Shown: piece by piece, positions 8,832-17,440 of the stretch
Layout: every line of letters begins with the position of its first letter
Position numbering within the stretch: the first letter of the stretch is position 1
Made by a program: the position numbers and the translations under genes
Origin: Streptomyces sp. CA-210063
GTDB lineage: Bacteria; Actinomycetota; Actinomycetes; Streptomycetales; Streptomycetaceae
Length of the DNA: 64,000 nt
Direction of reading: 5' to 3'
NCBI RefSeq assembly: GCF_024612015.1
Contig: NZ_CP102512.1
Span: forward strand, 4,154,001-4,218,000
The notes under the pieces: generated by a model
The model's database searches: none
Told to the model about the DNA's origin: nothing
The model's input: only the letters and a program-made list of their open reading frames with translations

Positions 8832-8993
8832 GGGCCCATTGTGGCAGTACGGGCCGGACGCACCCGCGTCCGGCCCGCCCACCGTCTTTCTGGAGGGCGG
8901 CGGCCTTGCCGGTGGCGCGTTGAAGCTTGGAGGGGGCGCGTCGGCGGCCTCGGCGCGCGGGTGTCGTCGTGCTCATGAGGTGGTGCGCTCCCG

Positions 8994-9389
8994 TCAGTTG
9001 GCGGACGCGGACGGGGACGGTACGGCGGTGGGGGCGCCGGAGGGCGGGGTGCCGCCGGGGGCTCCGTCGGCGGCGCCCAAGGGGATGCCCTCGGGGGCCA
9101 CGCCGCCCTGGGGCTGGGGGCCGGTGCCGCCGCCGCCCGGTGCGCCGGACTGGCCGCCGCCTCCAGCGAAGGGGAACAGTTCGGACGGGGACTCGGAGAT
9201 GCCCCAGCCCATGAACGCCATGCCGAGCACTACGGCGTAACCGAGGCAGACGACCCCGAGCAGCGTGCCGCAGCGGCGCAGCGGTCTCGCGCGGCGCCCG
9301 GAGTTGTCGACGAACACGGGGCCGTCCTCTGCCGACCCCCTGTACACGGCCTCGGGGGAGAAGTTTTCGTTGGCGGACTCGGATTGCAT
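8994..9389 (-). CDS. Small single-pass membrane protein with Gly/Pro-rich tail
   Basis: This 131-residue protein has an acidic N-terminus (MQSESANENFSPEAV), one clear membrane helix (LLGVVCLGYAVVLGMAFMGW, roughly residues 43-62) and a long Gly/Pro/Ala/Ser-rich tail that would be extracytoplasmic. I chose ATG 9389 because the frame extension to 9593 has non-coding composition. It is divergently placed from the GH18-like lipoprotein gene. I do not recognise the family. Confidence 0.7.
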   Translation of the reverse strand: MQSESANENFSPEAVYRGSAEDGPVFVDNSGRRARPLRRCGTLLGVVCLGYAVVLGMAFMGWGISESPSELFPFAGGGGQSGAPGGGGTGPQPQGGVAPEGIPLGAADGAPGGTPPSGAPTAVPSPSASAN

Positions 9390-9628
9390 ATCCCCGGATA
9401 TTAGGCGGCCTTTATTTGGCCAATTCCCAGCTTCTCTTGTGAGACGCCCATGAGAATCTCCTTGACCTGCCCATTCCCTTAGAAATTCCACGAACGACTG
9501 CGAAGCCGCGCAGCTTGCTTTTGAGGGGATACATCCCGCCCGGAGGGGCACGTTTGTCCGATTAGCGCGCCTTCTGCAATCTTCAGGAAGCACACATGAA
9601 GCACAGCCGGGTGTGATTCATTTCCATC

Positions 9629-10621
9629 GTGAGTACCGTGAGGAATTCCCTGAAACCGGCCGCCGGACTGATATGCATGGTGGTCCTGGCCTGCGCGGGC
9701 TGCACCACGAAGACCAAGGAGTCCGCGTCCACGCCCAGCGGCCCGGCCACGACGTACGCGCCCTACGTGAACGCCACGGACGCCTCCGACCTCGACGACG
9801 CCGGGTCCGCCGCCGCGTACAACCTGGCGTTCGTGATCGCCGACGGCGACGCGTGCACGCCCGCGTGGAACGGGACGCAGGCGATCGACGACTCGGCGGT
9901 GAAGTCCCGGATCTCGGCGCTCACCGCATCCGGGGCGTCGGTGCGGGTCTCGTTCGGCGGCGCCTCGGGAGCGGAGTTGGCGGAGGCCTGCGACAGCGCG
10001 TCCGAGCTCGCCGAGGCGTACGGTGCGGCGCTCGACGCGGCCGGCTCGACCGAGGCCGACTTCGACGTCGAGGGCGACGCGCTGAAGGACTCCGACTCCG
10101 TCGGCCTGCGCTCCGAGGCGATCGCGCTCCTCCAGAAGGACCGCCCCGGCCTCTCCGTCTCCTTCACCCTCCCCGTCATGCCGTCCGGCCTCGACGACGA
10201 CGGCGTGGCCCTGCTCGACTCGGCCAACGACAACGCGGTCCAGGTCACCACGGTCAACATCATGACCATGAACTACGCCAGCTCGTACGACGGTGACATG
10301 GGCGACTACGCGGAGCAGGCGGCCGAGGCGACGCACGAGCAGTTGATGGACATCTTCGGCACGAGTGGCTCCACGGCGTGGGGGGCGTTGGCGTTGACCT
10401 CGATGCTGGGTGTCAATGACGTCGACAACGAGACGTTCACGTTGGAGGACGCGGCGCAGGTGCGGAAGTTCGCGGAGGAGAAGGGGGTTGCCTGGGTGTC
10501 GATGTGGGCGACGTTCCGGGATCAGGAGTGTGGGGACGACTCGTCCGCGGAGGATGCGTTGACGGTGTGCAGCGGGGTTGATCAGGAGGACGGGGCGTTC
10601 GGGGAGGCGTTCTCGGGATGA
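9629..10621 (+). CDS. GH18 (chitinase)-like lipoprotein
   Basis: A secreted protein of 330 residues. The N-terminus has a hydrophobic segment ending in VVLACAGC, a lipoprotein signal with Cys 25 (or 22) as the lipidation site. The mature part reads like a GH18 barrel: AYNLAFVIADGDACTPAWNG near the start, SGASVRVSFGGASG, then EADFDVEGD, which retains the D-x-D-x-E signature, and VNIMTMNYASS. Many Streptomyces proteins of this kind are called chitinases without proof. The first Asp of the usual DxxDxDxE is replaced here by Glu/Ala, so activity should be checked. The start is GTG 9629, though GTG 9638 is possible. A six-codon reading frame with its own AGGAAG lies just upstream (9596-9616), in frame with this gene. 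Confidence 0.75.
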   Translation: MSTVRNSLKPAAGLICMVVLACAGCTTKTKESASTPSGPATTYAPYVNATDASDLDDAGSAAAYNLAFVIADGDACTPAWNGTQAIDDSAVKSRISALTASGASVRVSFGGASGAELAEACDSASELAEAYGAALDAAGSTEADFDVEGDALKDSDSVGLRSEAIALLQKDRPGLSVSFTLPVMPSGLDDDGVALLDSANDNAVQVTTVNIMTMNYASSYDGDMGDYAEQAAEATHEQLMDIFGTSGSTAWGALALTSMLGVNDVDNETFTLEDAAQVRKFAEEKGVAWVSMWATFRDQECGDDSSAEDALTVCSGVDQEDGAFGEAFSG

Positions 10622-10635
10622 GAGTGGGGGGTTCT

Positions 10636-10705
10636 GTCGTCGGCGGGCTGCGGGTTGTATGTGGCTGGTCGCGCAGATCCCCGCGCCCCTGAAGGGGCGC
10701 TGCTC
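10636..10705. repeat. Dispersed palindromic element, copy 2
   Basis: Left flank GCTGCGGGTTGTATGTGGCTG leads into TCGCGCAGATCCCC, and the core GCGCCCCT (10683-10690) pairs with AGGGGCGC (10693-10700). It fills the gap between two convergent genes. Confidence 0.85.
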
Positions 10706-11155
10706 TCAGCGGCGGCGATGCACCAAGCGGCCCGCGCACACCGTGGCGATGCACGTGCCGGAGTCGTCGAGGACGGCGAGGTCGGCTCGGCCGGTGTCGA
10801 TGATGGCCGTGGGGCGGGGGCGAGGGAGCACGACTACGTCGTTCCGCTGGGCGGCGGCGCGGAGTTCGGGGGTGTTGGCGTGCTCTTCCAGCACCGCGAC
10901 CGCGCCCGACTTGAGCACCTCGTGGATACGTTCACGGGGTGTCGGCGCATCCGGCAACGGGCCCTCGTGGATGTGCGCGGGCCCCAGGACACCGGGCCAC
11001 CGCCGGACGCGGGCGGCCGGGAACCGCTCCTGGATCTGCGCCAGCGGGCCCACGGCATGGACCCGGATGCCCTCGACGGCGACGGCCCCGTCCTTGATCG
11101 GCTCGGGGTCGTCCCATGTGTACCGCACCTCGTCGGCGGCGTGAATGGTCAGCAT
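10706..11155 (-). CDS. Mini amidohydrolase-like (imidazolonepropionase-like) protein
   Basis: This 149-residue protein looks like the two ends of an amidohydrolase joined together. Residues 1-50 resemble the N-terminal beta-sandwich (MLTIHAADEVRYTW.. KDGAVAVEGIRVHAVGP). A metal-type H-x-H sits in VLGPAHIHEGP. The C-terminus (GRADLAVLDDSGTCIATVCAGRLVHRR) matches the strand pair that closes the sandwich in imidazolonepropionase or adenosine-deaminase-like enzymes. The large TIM barrel of 250 or so residues is reduced to about 60. It starts seven bases after the mqnC stop, so the two are co-transcribed. Because another amidohydrolase, aminofutalosine deaminase, belongs to the futalosine pathway, a structural or regulatory role in menaquinone synthesis is tempting but unproven. 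Confidence 0.75.
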   Translation of the reverse strand: MLTIHAADEVRYTWDDPEPIKDGAVAVEGIRVHAVGPLAQIQERFPAARVRRWPGVLGPAHIHEGPLPDAPTPRERIHEVLKSGAVAVLEEHANTPELRAAAQRNDVVVLPRPRPTAIIDTGRADLAVLDDSGTCIATVCAGRLVHRRR

Positions 11156-11162
11156 GTGCGGC

Positions 11163-12362
11163 CTAGTTGGCGCTCAGCAGCTTCAACTCGGGGTGGGCCG
11201 TGCCGCCCTCGATGGCCGTGGACGAGATGTGGGACATGACGCGCTCGTCGACAGGGTCGTTCGCCGGGTCGTCATGGACGACGATGTGCTCGTACGTCGT
11301 GGTGCGCTGGGCGGGGACGCGGCCGGCCTTGCGGATCAGGTCGATGATCTCCAGGCGGTTGGAGCGGTGCTTGGCGCCGGCGGAGGAGACGACGTTCTCC
11401 TCCAGCATGATCGAGCCGAGGTCGTCCGCGCCGTAGTGCAGGGAGAGTTGGCCGACCTCCTTGCCGGTGGTGAGCCAGGAGCCCTGGATGTGGGCGATGT
11501 TGTCCATGAAGAGCCGGGCGATGGCGATCATGCGCAGGTACTCGAAGAGCGTGGCCTGCGTACGGCCCTTGAGGTGGTTGTTCTCGGGCTGGTAGGTGTA
11601 CGGGATGAAGGCCCGGAAGCCGCCCGTCCGGTCCTGTACGTCACGGATCATGCGCAGGTGCTCGATGCGCTCGGCGTTGGTCTCGCCGGTGCCCATCAGC
11701 ATCGTGGACGTGGACTCCACGCCCAGGTTGTGCGCGGCCTCCATGATCTCCAGCCAGCGCTCGCCGGACTCCTTGAGGGGCGCGATGGCCTTGCGGGGGC
11801 GCGCGGGAAGCAGCTCCGCGCCGGCGCCCGCGAAGGAGTCGAGACCGGCCGCGTGGATGCGCTGGATGGCCTCCTCCACGCTCACCTTCGAGATACGGGC
11901 CATGTGCTCGACCTCGGACGCGCCGAGGGAGTGGATGACCAGCTGCGGGAACGCCTCCTTGATGGCGGCGAAGTGCTTCTCGTAGTACTCCACCCCGTAG
12001 TCCGGGTGGTGGCCGCCCTGGAACATGATCTGCGTGCCGCCCAGCTCGACGGTCTCCGCGCAGCGGCGCAGGATGTCGTCGAGATCGCGCGTCCAGCCCT
12101 TGTCCGTGGCCTTCGGCGGGGCGTAGAACGCGCAGAACTTGCACGCCGTCACGCATACGTTCGTGTAGTTGATGTTCCGCTCGATGATGTACGTCGCGAT
12201 GTGCTCCGTGCCCGCGTACCGCCGCTTGCGTACGGCGTCGGCGGCGGCGCCGAGCGCGTGCAGCGGGGCGTCGCGGTAGAGGTCGAGCGCCTCCTCTGGA
12301 GTGATCCGCCCACCCTCTGCGGCACGGTCGAGAACGGACTGGAGGTCGGCCTTCTCGGTCAC
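11163..12362 (-). CDS. mqnC: Cyclic dehypoxanthine futalosine synthase
   Basis: Radical SAM enzyme of 399 residues that cyclises dehypoxanthine futalosine in the futalosine route to menaquinone. The 4Fe-4S-binding CxxxCxxC is CVTACKFC (Cys 70, 74 and 77), preceded by NINYTNV as in MqnC and its relative MqnE. The sequences TQIMFQGGHHPDYGVEYYE and SWLTTGKEVGQLSLHYGADDLGSIM also match the family. The GTG start at 12362 follows AAAGGGACG. The mini amidohydrolase gene follows by seven bases. I separate it from MqnE (at 52.6 kb) by the motif GGHHPD against the NGLHPN of MqnE. Confidence 0.96.
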   Translation of the reverse strand: MTEKADLQSVLDRAAEGGRITPEEALDLYRDAPLHALGAAADAVRKRRYAGTEHIATYIIERNINYTNVCVTACKFCAFYAPPKATDKGWTRDLDDILRRCAETVELGGTQIMFQGGHHPDYGVEYYEKHFAAIKEAFPQLVIHSLGASEVEHMARISKVSVEEAIQRIHAAGLDSFAGAGAELLPARPRKAIAPLKESGERWLEIMEAAHNLGVESTSTMLMGTGETNAERIEHLRMIRDVQDRTGGFRAFIPYTYQPENNHLKGRTQATLFEYLRMIAIARLFMDNIAHIQGSWLTTGKEVGQLSLHYGADDLGSIMLEENVVSSAGAKHRSNRLEIIDLIRKAGRVPAQRTTTYEHIVVHDDPANDPVDERVMSHISSTAIEGGTAHPELKLLSAN

Positions 12363-12509
12363 CGGGAGCGTCCCTTTCGTAAGGGTTGAACGGACCAGGC
12401 CAGCCTACGCCAGGGGTTCGGATCGGCCGACGTCAGCCCGCGCGCCTGTGGATAACTCCGGGGGCGGGGGTCGGAGGGCCTGGGGTGGGGCGGGGCGGGG
12501 TGGGGCACC

Positions 12510-13322
12510 TCACGCCGCGTACGCCTCCAGGAGTAGGCCCACGTACGCTCCGGCGATCATGAATGGGCCGAGCGCGATCATTTGTCCGCGTACGGCTCGG
12601 CGCCGGGCCGCCAGGAGCAGGGTGTACGCGCTGCCGATGAGGGCGCCGGCGAAGGTGCCGAGGTAGAGCGCGCCCCAGCCGTACCAGCCGAGGGCCGCGC
12701 CGAGGCCGAGGGCCAGTTTCACGTCGCCGAAGCCCAGGGCCACGGGTCTGATCAGGAAGAAGAGGAAGTAGAAGCCGCCGAGGGCGAGTGCGCCGTAGGC
12801 CGCCGTACGCCACTGGCCCGCGTGTTCGGGTACGAACGCCGCCGCGCCCAGCAGGGTGAGGGTCAGGCCTGCGAAGGGGAGGGTCAGGGGGTCCGGGAGG
12901 CGTTGTGCCTTGAGGTCCACGAGGGCGAGGAGGACGCCGAGGGGGGCGAGGAGGAGCCAGACGGCCAGTTCGGGGCGGGGGCCGGTGGTCAGGGCGAGGG
13001 TGGCGCAGACCAGGGCGGTGGTTGTGGCGACGGTGGGGGTGTGGGGGCCGTAGGTGCAGGTGGGGGTGGGTGTGGTGGTGGGGGTGGGGGTGGTGGTGGG
13101 GGTGGGGGTGGCGGTGGTGGTGGTGGGGGGTGTGCAGCGGGCGGGGCCCAGCCAGCCGGATGCCATGCCGGTGATGTGGTGGCCGGTGGGGCATGCGTGT
13201 TGCCAGGGGGATTCTTCGTCGACCGTGAAGCGGTAGGCGGGGCGGGGGAGGAGGGTGCCTGTGGCTGCGCCCCACAGCGCGGCGGTGAGGGTGAGGGCGA
13301 TGAGCCAGGGGTCGAGGTCCAC
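12510..13322 (-). CDS. A24-type prepilin peptidase with a Thr-Pro insert
   Basis: A polytopic membrane protease of 270 residues related to type IV prepilin peptidases, which cleave leader peptides of pilin-like proteins at the inner face of the membrane. The two catalytic Asp motifs are visible: LVDLKAQRLPDPLT and GFGDVKLALGLG. The N-methyltransferase half of classical PilD proteins is absent. In its place is a variable region with HACPTGHHITG and a low-complexity Thr-Pro run encoded by G/T repeats at 13050-13135. The GTG at 13322 has only a weak ribosome-binding site. No pilin or tad/flp genes lie nearby, so its substrate must be encoded elsewhere. Confidence 0.88.
   Translation of the reverse strand: MDLDPWLIALTLTAALWGAATGTLLPRPAYRFTVDEESPWQHACPTGHHITGMASGWLGPARCTPPTTTTATPTPTTTPTPTTTPTPTCTYGPHTPTVATTTALVCATLALTTGPRPELAVWLLLAPLGVLLALVDLKAQRLPDPLTLPFAGLTLTLLGAAAFVPEHAGQWRTAAYGALALGGFYFLFFLIRPVALGFGDVKLALGLGAALGWYGWGALYLGTFAGALIGSAYTLLLAARRRAVRGQMIALGPFMIAGAYVGLLLEAYAA
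13050..13135. repeat. G/T low-complexity tract inside the peptidase gene
   Basis: The plus strand here is nearly pure GGGGGT/GGT runs with many successive G3-5 blocks; the minus strand encodes Thr/Pro. It is a candidate for slippage and G-quadruplex formation on the non-coding strand. Confidence 0.85.
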
Positions 13323-13364
13323 GTGGGCAGCCTATGAGGAGGGGGGCGTGGGGGGCTGGATTGT

Positions 13365-13495
13365 TTTCGCCCCCGCCGCCCCTACCCATTCCCATCCCCA
13401 GGGGCTGCGCCCCTTCGACCCCCAGCTGCGGGTCCGGTGGGGCTTCTCGTGCAGTTCCCCGCGCCCCTTTCAGGGCGCGGGGAACTGCACGAGTG
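13365..13495. repeat. Dispersed palindromic element, copy 3 (composite)
   Basis: Module A (GCCCCTACCCATTCCCATCC then CAGGGGCTGCGCCCCTTCGA, about 13377-13420) precedes module B, a perfect 21-base inverted repeat (13446-13466 with 13473-13493, loop CTTTCA). Its arms read GTGCA/TGCAC where other copies read GCGCA/TGCGC, a paired change. Confidence 0.93.
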
Positions 13496-13535
13496 GCCCA
13501 CACCCAACCGCAGACGAACGACCCGCCCGCCCGCC

Positions 13536-15557
13536 TTACTTCACCTTTGCCATGCGGGACGTCGGGTCGCCTGCGGCCGCGTTGTTCGACGTGTACTGGA
13601 GTTCGTTGCCGACGGGGGTGAGGGTGATCTCGTGGGTGTTCTTGGTGCAGGTTTTGGGGTTGTTCTTGGTGTCGGCGATGCTCGTGGCGACGATGTGGTC
13701 CTGGGTGACCTTCTTGAGGACGAGCTTGTCGTCGCAGGCGCCACCGAGGAGATCAACGGAGCGGAACGTACCCAACTCGTCCCCAACCGCCGCCTGTTCG
13801 ACGGTTACGTGGAACGTGCCTGCCGGGAGGTTGCCGTCGAGGGCGTAGCCGTCGCCCTCCCAGGTGCCGAGGTACTTCTTCGGTACGTCGCCCTTCGCGT
13901 CGCCCGGCAGCTCCGAGTCCTGGGTCCCGTCGGTCGGGCTCGTGCTCACCGACGGTCCCGGGCCGGCCGCGTCAGCGCCGTTGTCTTCGTCGCCCCCCAG
14001 CATCCCGAACCCGAACACCGAACCCAGGCTCACCACCGCGAACGCCCCCGCTACCGCCAGCGCGACCGAGCAACTCACCCTCCGGCCACGCCCGTTCGCG
14101 TCGGTCGTCGACGTCGCCGCCACGCTCAGCGACAACTTGCCCGGCGACGCCGATGACGGAGACGGCGAGACCGGCGGCACCGTGTCCGCCACCACGGCGT
14201 CGGCCCGTTGCCCCGGCACGTGTGTCATGGGCGGCGCGGGCGTCACAGGCGTCACAGGCGGCGCGGTCCCGGGCGGCGCGGTCCCGGGCGTCATGGGCGG
14301 CGCCTGAGGCGACATCACCGGCGGCGGGCCGAACACCCCGGTCCCGGCCGGGACTTCGGCCTTCGCCCCGGCCCAGCCAGCCACCCCGGACGTCCCGGCC
14401 ACTCCCGCCGCGCCGCCTGTCCCGGTAGCACCAGACACCCCCGCCGCGCCACTGATCCCGATGGCACCAGACACCCCGGCAGTATCAGTCGTCCCAGCAG
14501 CGCCAGACACCCCCGCCGCCTCAACGCCCCCCGCAGTCCCAGCCACTCCCTCCGCGCCGCCTGTCGAGCCCGCCCCCACAGCATTCGGCGTCGCCGCCAC
14601 CGGATCCCCCGCCGACACCGACGGGCTGCTGAACCCCACCGGTCCGGAACGGACCCCCTCCCCCGCGTCCAGGTTCAGCAGTTGCACCGCGCTTCGGCCG
14701 ACCTGTTCCACCAGGGGGCCCGGCAGCCAGCCCGCCGCGACCAGGCGGGCCGCGCCCTGGGGGGCCAGGGTGCGGGCGACCTCGTCCGGGGCCGGGCGGG
14801 CGGTGGGTTCCTTGGACAGGCAGTGCTCGACCAGGTCCCGAAGGTCCCCCTCCAGGCCGTCCAGTTGGGGCTCTTCGTGGACGACCTTGTAGAGGAGGGC
14901 GGCGGAGGAGTCGCCGGGGAAAGGGGATTGGCCCGTTGCCGCGTACGCGAGCACCGCGCCGAGGGAGAAGACGTCCGCCGCGCCGGTGACGCCCTTGCCG
15001 AGGATCTGCTCGGGCGACATGTAGCCGGGGGAGCCGATCGATACTCCGGTGGAGGTGAGGGACGCCGTGCCGTCCGTGGCGCGCGCGATGCCGAAGTCGA
15101 TGAGGAGGGGGCCGTCCACGGTCAGCAGGACGTTCGACGGCTTGACGTCCCGGTGGACCAGGCCCAGCGCGTGGACCGCCGACAGCGCTTCCGCGAGGCC
15201 CGCGCCCAGTACGCGTACGGAGTGCGGGGGCAGCGGGCCGCCGTCCGCGATCGCCCCGGCGAGGGAGGGGCCCGCCGCGTAACCCGTCGCCACCCACGGG
15301 ACCGAGGCCTCCGGGTCCGCGTCGAGGACGGGGGCCGTCCAGGCGCCGCCGACCCGGCGGGCCGCGTCGACTTCGCGGCGGAAGCGGGCGCGGAACTCCT
15401 CGTCCAGGGCGAAGTGCGGGTGCACGACCTTGACGGCGACGGTGCGGCCGCCCGCGCTGCGCCCCAGATAGACGCGGCCCATCCCGCCGGACCCCAGCCG
15501 GCCGAGGAGCCGGTAGGGCCCCACGACCGTGGGTTCGCCGACATCGAGCGGTTGCAT
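13536..15557 (-). CDS. Membrane Ser/Thr protein kinase (PknB-type kinase domain)
   Basis: A protein kinase of 673 residues. The kinase domain (about residues 10-270) has the Gly loop LGSGGMGRVYLG, Lys in VAVKVV, HRDVKPSN, DFGIA and GSPGYMSPEQ. A long linker of Gly/Ala/Val/Ser repeats (variations on AAGVSGA) follows, then a Pro/Thr stretch, one membrane helix (VALAVAGAFAVVSLGSVFGF) and an external domain of about 130 residues that carries two Cys (GACDDK and KTCTKN), probably disulfide-bonded. It lacks PASTA repeats. The ATG at 15557 is preferred because GGGGGAGG lies eight bases upstream. The gene next to it is mqnA, but functional linkage is not evident. The external domain would sense an unknown ligand. 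Confidence 0.92.
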   Translation of the reverse strand: MQPLDVGEPTVVGPYRLLGRLGSGGMGRVYLGRSAGGRTVAVKVVHPHFALDEEFRARFRREVDAARRVGGAWTAPVLDADPEASVPWVATGYAAGPSLAGAIADGGPLPPHSVRVLGAGLAEALSAVHALGLVHRDVKPSNVLLTVDGPLLIDFGIARATDGTASLTSTGVSIGSPGYMSPEQILGKGVTGAADVFSLGAVLAYAATGQSPFPGDSSAALLYKVVHEEPQLDGLEGDLRDLVEHCLSKEPTARPAPDEVARTLAPQGAARLVAAGWLPGPLVEQVGRSAVQLLNLDAGEGVRSGPVGFSSPSVSAGDPVAATPNAVGAGSTGGAEGVAGTAGGVEAAGVSGAAGTTDTAGVSGAIGISGAAGVSGATGTGGAAGVAGTSGVAGWAGAKAEVPAGTGVFGPPPVMSPQAPPMTPGTAPPGTAPPVTPVTPAPPMTHVPGQRADAVVADTVPPVSPSPSSASPGKLSLSVAATSTTDANGRGRRVSCSVALAVAGAFAVVSLGSVFGFGMLGGDEDNGADAAGPGPSVSTSPTDGTQDSELPGDAKGDVPKKYLGTWEGDGYALDGNLPAGTFHVTVEQAAVGDELGTFRSVDLLGGACDDKLVLKKVTQDHIVATSIADTKNNPKTCTKNTHEITLTPVGNELQYTSNNAAAGDPTSRMAKVK

Positions 15558-15743
15558 GGGCGACACCTCCCCCGTACGTCACGCCGTACGTTCCCCCGTA
15601 CGAACTCCACGACGCACGGCTCCCCAGCAGCGTAGTGCCGTACGCCCGAATGGGAATGCGAACGTCGGCGGCCATTGCCACACGACGCGGAATGCGTCAA
15701 ATGAATTTCTGGCGAGTTGGTGGGGACTTCTGGTGGGAGTGGC

Positions 15744-15777
15744 CGGGAAGAGGGAGGGGTCGGGAAGAGGGAGGGGT
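15744..15777. repeat. 17-bp tandem duplication after mqnA
   Basis: CGGGAAGAGGGAGGGGT occurs twice head to tail (15744-15760, 15761-15777), just beyond the mqnA stop. Confidence 0.9.
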
Positions 15778-15787
15778 CGGGAAAGGG

Positions 15788-16642
<855 letters not shown>

Positions 16643-16825
16643 CTAACCCTCATGGGGTACGGTGCGGCCTCCGGGGGCCGAGAGGGGTCCGTTAAACCGG
16701 ACGTACACCCCCTGTCAATACGTTCGGCGGCGTGTCGTCAGTGGCGCTGGTGGTGAAGAAGAGGCCTCGCGTCAACCCCGATCCCGAGCGACCCAAACAT
16801 CCGGGTGACGTGATCTTGCCCTCTA

Positions 16826-16853
16826 TTGCATTCCCCTGCGTGCGTGCTAGGCT
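16826..16853 (+). promoter_or_regulatory. Probable vegetative promoter of the cold-shock gene
   Basis: TTGCAT (16826-16831) and TAGGCT (16848-16853) are separated by 16 bases, a good match to the HrdB-type consensus. Transcription from here would leave a leader of about 150 bases before the cold-shock start codon. Confidence 0.55.
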
Positions 16854-16970
16854 CGCCCGCAAGTTGCAGTTTGGTTTCCCTTGCAGTACAGAGCCTGCGG
16901 AGCATGTGACCGCGGGCTCTCGTCGTTTTCAGACGTATGCAGTTGTGCGGCATCTTGTTTTCACACTTGC

Positions 16971-17010
16971 AGGGTTCTGGAGCAGGGCAACCCTTTGGGC
17001 CCAAGGAGGG
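16971..17010 (+). promoter_or_regulatory. Structured leader over the cold-shock ribosome-binding site
   Basis: AGGGTT (16971-16976) pairs with AACCCT (16989-16994), directly followed by the self-complementary TTGGGCCCAA (16995-17004), whose last bases begin the AAGGAGGG ribosome-binding site. Such structures in csp leaders can change with temperature; that is inference here. Confidence 0.45.
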
Positions 17011-17013
17011 CTT

Positions 17014-17217
17014 ATGGCTACCGGAACCGTGAAGTGGTTCAACGCCGAAAAGGGCTTTGGCTTCATCGCCCAGGAAGGCGGCGGCCCCGACGTCTTCGTT
17101 CACTACTCCGCCATCAATGCGAGCGGCTTCCGTTCGCTGGAGGAGAACCAGCAGGTCTCCTTCGACGTGACCCAGGGCCCGAAGGGCCCGCAGGCGGAGA
17201 ACGTCACCCCCGTCTGA
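17014..17217 (+). CDS. Cold-shock protein (CspA family)
   Basis: A 67-residue OB-fold protein that binds single-stranded RNA/DNA and keeps transcripts unfolded. Both RNA-binding motifs are intact: KGFGFI (RNP1) and VFVHYS (RNP2), and it opens with [22 protein letters not shown] precedes the ATG by three bases. It sits alone between a long structured leader and a strong hairpin. The family call is certain. Whether it is cold-induced or constitutive (many Streptomyces Csp are not cold-specific) cannot be seen. Confidence 0.97.
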   Translation: MATGTVKWFNAEKGFGFIAQEGGGPDVFVHYSAINASGFRSLEENQQVSFDVTQGPKGPQAENVTPV

Positions 17218-17259
17218 TCCGAGGGATGCCCCTCTGACGACGTCTGAGAGCAGTACCCA

Positions 17260-17292
17260 AGGAGCCCCTCGCCATTCGGCGCAGGGGCTCCT
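17260..17292 (+). terminator. Terminator of the cold-shock gene
   Basis: A perfect 10-base stem (AGGAGCCCCT with AGGGGCTCCT) and a 13-base loop, followed by GCCTTTGCCC, lies 43 bases past the cold-shock stop codon. Confidence 0.9.
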
Positions 17293-17324
17293 GCCTTTGC
17301 CCACCGCAACGGCCCGGAGCCTTT

Positions 17325-17440
17325 TCAGGTGTGCTGCATCATCAGCACGAACGCCGTCCCGGGCGCCAGCGCCTCGTACGAGCGCGGCACGTCCCCCGGT
17401 ACGACATGTAGTCCCGGGCCCGAGTTCGACGTACGCGTAC
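17325..17440 (-). pseudogene. C-terminal remnant of a cupin-type regulator
   Basis: Read on the minus strand, the frame ending at 17325 gives GLHVVPGDVPRSYEALAPG, then TAFVLMMQHT and a stop. This is the last part of a cupin domain as found at the end of XRE-cupin regulators. There is no start codon or DNA-binding domain upstream; the frame runs into the fragment of azlD facing the other way. It appears to be the 3' scrap of a deleted gene. Confidence 0.6.

Noticed and set aside
12447..12455. TGTGGATAA, a match to a DnaA-box-like sequence
   Set aside because: A single isolated site with no cluster, dnaA or dnaN; expected by chance.
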